A stretch of DNA of 64,000 nt, taken from NCBI RefSeq assembly GCF_001540865.1, contig NW_017893386.1, positions 1-64,000 of the forward strand, written 5' to 3'. The position numbers and the translations under genes were made by a program. The DNA is from Ananas comosus (lineage: Eukaryota > Streptophyta > Magnoliopsida > Poales > Bromeliaceae). Below, piece after piece: positions 63,017 through 64,000 of this stretch (positions are counted from its first letter, which is position 1; the number at the start of each line of letters is the position of its first letter). The notes beneath the pieces are model-generated. The model made no database searches. It was not told the DNA's origin and saw nothing but the letters and a program-made list of their open reading frames with translations.

Positions 63017-63547
63017 TTAATTCCCAGGATGATAGTAAGAGCAGATGGTGTAGACGGTTTGGAGGATGGTGAGAATAAGAAGGACAGCTGCTGCGATCAA
63101 AGAAATGATGGCCCATGGATTGCTGAAATAGTCCCTCACCAGCTTCGCCCTCCACTTGGGCCAACGGGAATCGCAGTACTTCCTCACGTCCCGGAAGAGT
63201 TCGGCGAGGTAGTGGTCATCGTAATCCATGTAGGCCAAGTCGGAGAGCTGGTTGAAGAAGACCGCCAGTTCCTCGTCGCTCGCCAGATTGTTCTCCAGGA
63301 TTCCGCGCTGGTGGAGTACCGCCACATCCTCCCGCTTGTCTATGAGGCAGTTCATGAACATCGCGTAGCTCGTCATGTAAGCCTTATCACCCTTGCACCC
63401 GCCGCACTGCTCGAAGGCCACGAGGTTTGAGAACCGAGTTAGGGTGGAGGGCTCCACCGAGAGGAAAGGGATCTCGAGCACGCCGTCCTCAAATGCTACA
63501 TCTAAGAAGGCACTAAGACGCTTCTCATGAGTCTCATTCTCATTCTT

Positions 63548-63578
<31 letters not shown>

Positions 63579-64000
63579 ATTGTCACTCCGGCGTCCAGGA
63601 GCTCGGTAGCAGATGGAATCGTCCTCGGTTTTGGATCAGTTCGCAGTTTCGAGCGAGTTTGTGGTGCCGTGACATAGCACTCGTAGTAGAGATGCAATAA
63701 GTGATGAAAGTTTTCCGCTTCCCATTTCTGGGGCTCTTTTGTTTCTTCCTCGGGTTTCTTCGTTTCTTGCTCGGGGCTCCAAAAATGGGAAGCAAGCCAA
63801 AAATGGGAAGCAAGCCAACAAGTGCCGCAATTAGCTTTCTTCCCTTTTTTGGAGCTCTTTGTTTCTTCCTCGGGGCTCTCGACGCTCATGCGTGTCAGGT
63901 AGTCTACAAGAAGCTCCATCAGAGAATAACGTACACTGCTGCCCAAGGTGGACTTGAGGCGTTCGAACAACTTGTCAAGCACACGGAGGGGGATTTGGTT
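63017..64000 (-). CDS. DUF247 (UPF0481) family protein, 5' part outside window
   Basis: The frame is open to the right edge, where it reads NQIPLRVLDKL, matching NQIPLFVLDEL of the paralogue at 47908; about the first 170 residues are missing. The rest follows the same plan: MELLVDYL, HLLHLYYECYV, TIPSATELLDAGV, a run of 11 lysines, VLEIPFLSVEPSTLTRFSNL, MTSYAMFMNCLI, and the C-terminal membrane span with the same YYHPGN end. It lacks the extra hydrophobic stretch of gene 1 and instead has an 18-bp tandem repeat giving WLASHFWLASHFW. Intact where visible. It probably arose by duplication with gene 1. Confidence 0.88.
63781..63816 (-). repeat. 18-bp tandem repeat in DUF247 gene 2
   Basis: Two identical AAAAATGGGAAGCAAGCC units encode the repeated LASHFW residues. 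The length keeps the frame. Confidence 0.92.

Overview
This window is nuclear DNA of a flowering plant, probably a monocot. Genes are split by many short GT-AG introns, several first exons are GC-rich in an AT-rich background, and LTR retrotransposons, a LINE, SINEs and MITEs are abundant. Nothing prokaryotic is present: there are no operons, CRISPR arrays or phage modules. The species cannot be fixed from sequence alone. No novel multi-gene system was found. The most unusual material is in the repeats and in small, precisely located gene lesions.

Layout. Positions 1-26741 form a gene-rich arm, all on the minus strand: a J-domain (DnaJ-like) co-chaperone whose J-domain exon is scrambled by small indels (199-2013, 3' end outside the window); an intact six-exon FES1A-type Hsp70 nucleotide-exchange factor (2879-6605); an intact nine-exon Pumilio RNA-binding protein (7628-18858) with a 4.7-kb first intron; and a 14-exon chloroplast-type sugar/proton symporter (22063-26741) with three separate one-base insertions. 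Two tandem plus-strand tropinone-reductase-like dehydrogenases follow (30297-33043 and 35527-37485), duplicated together with about 740 bp of 3' flank.

From 38.2 kb onward the region is mostly repeats: three about 533-bp inverted-repeat MITEs, a nearly full-length Ty1/copia element and an adjoining partial relative (40451-47544), a decayed Ty3/gypsy element carrying a hAT-like insertion with an 8-bp target duplication (50372 to about 55640), a truncated LINE (about 59655-61020), and many copies of one tRNA-derived SINE family. Two DUF247 genes, one complete (47908-49494) and one cut by the right edge (63017-64000), lie 15 kb apart in this region and share their 3' flanks.

The DnaJ and FES1A genes are neighbours that both act on Hsp70, but plants have no operons, so the link may be accidental. 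The exon models for FES1A, Pumilio and both dehydrogenases keep reading frame across every junction. This makes the frame breaks in the DnaJ and symporter genes stand out as real lesions or local sequence errors.
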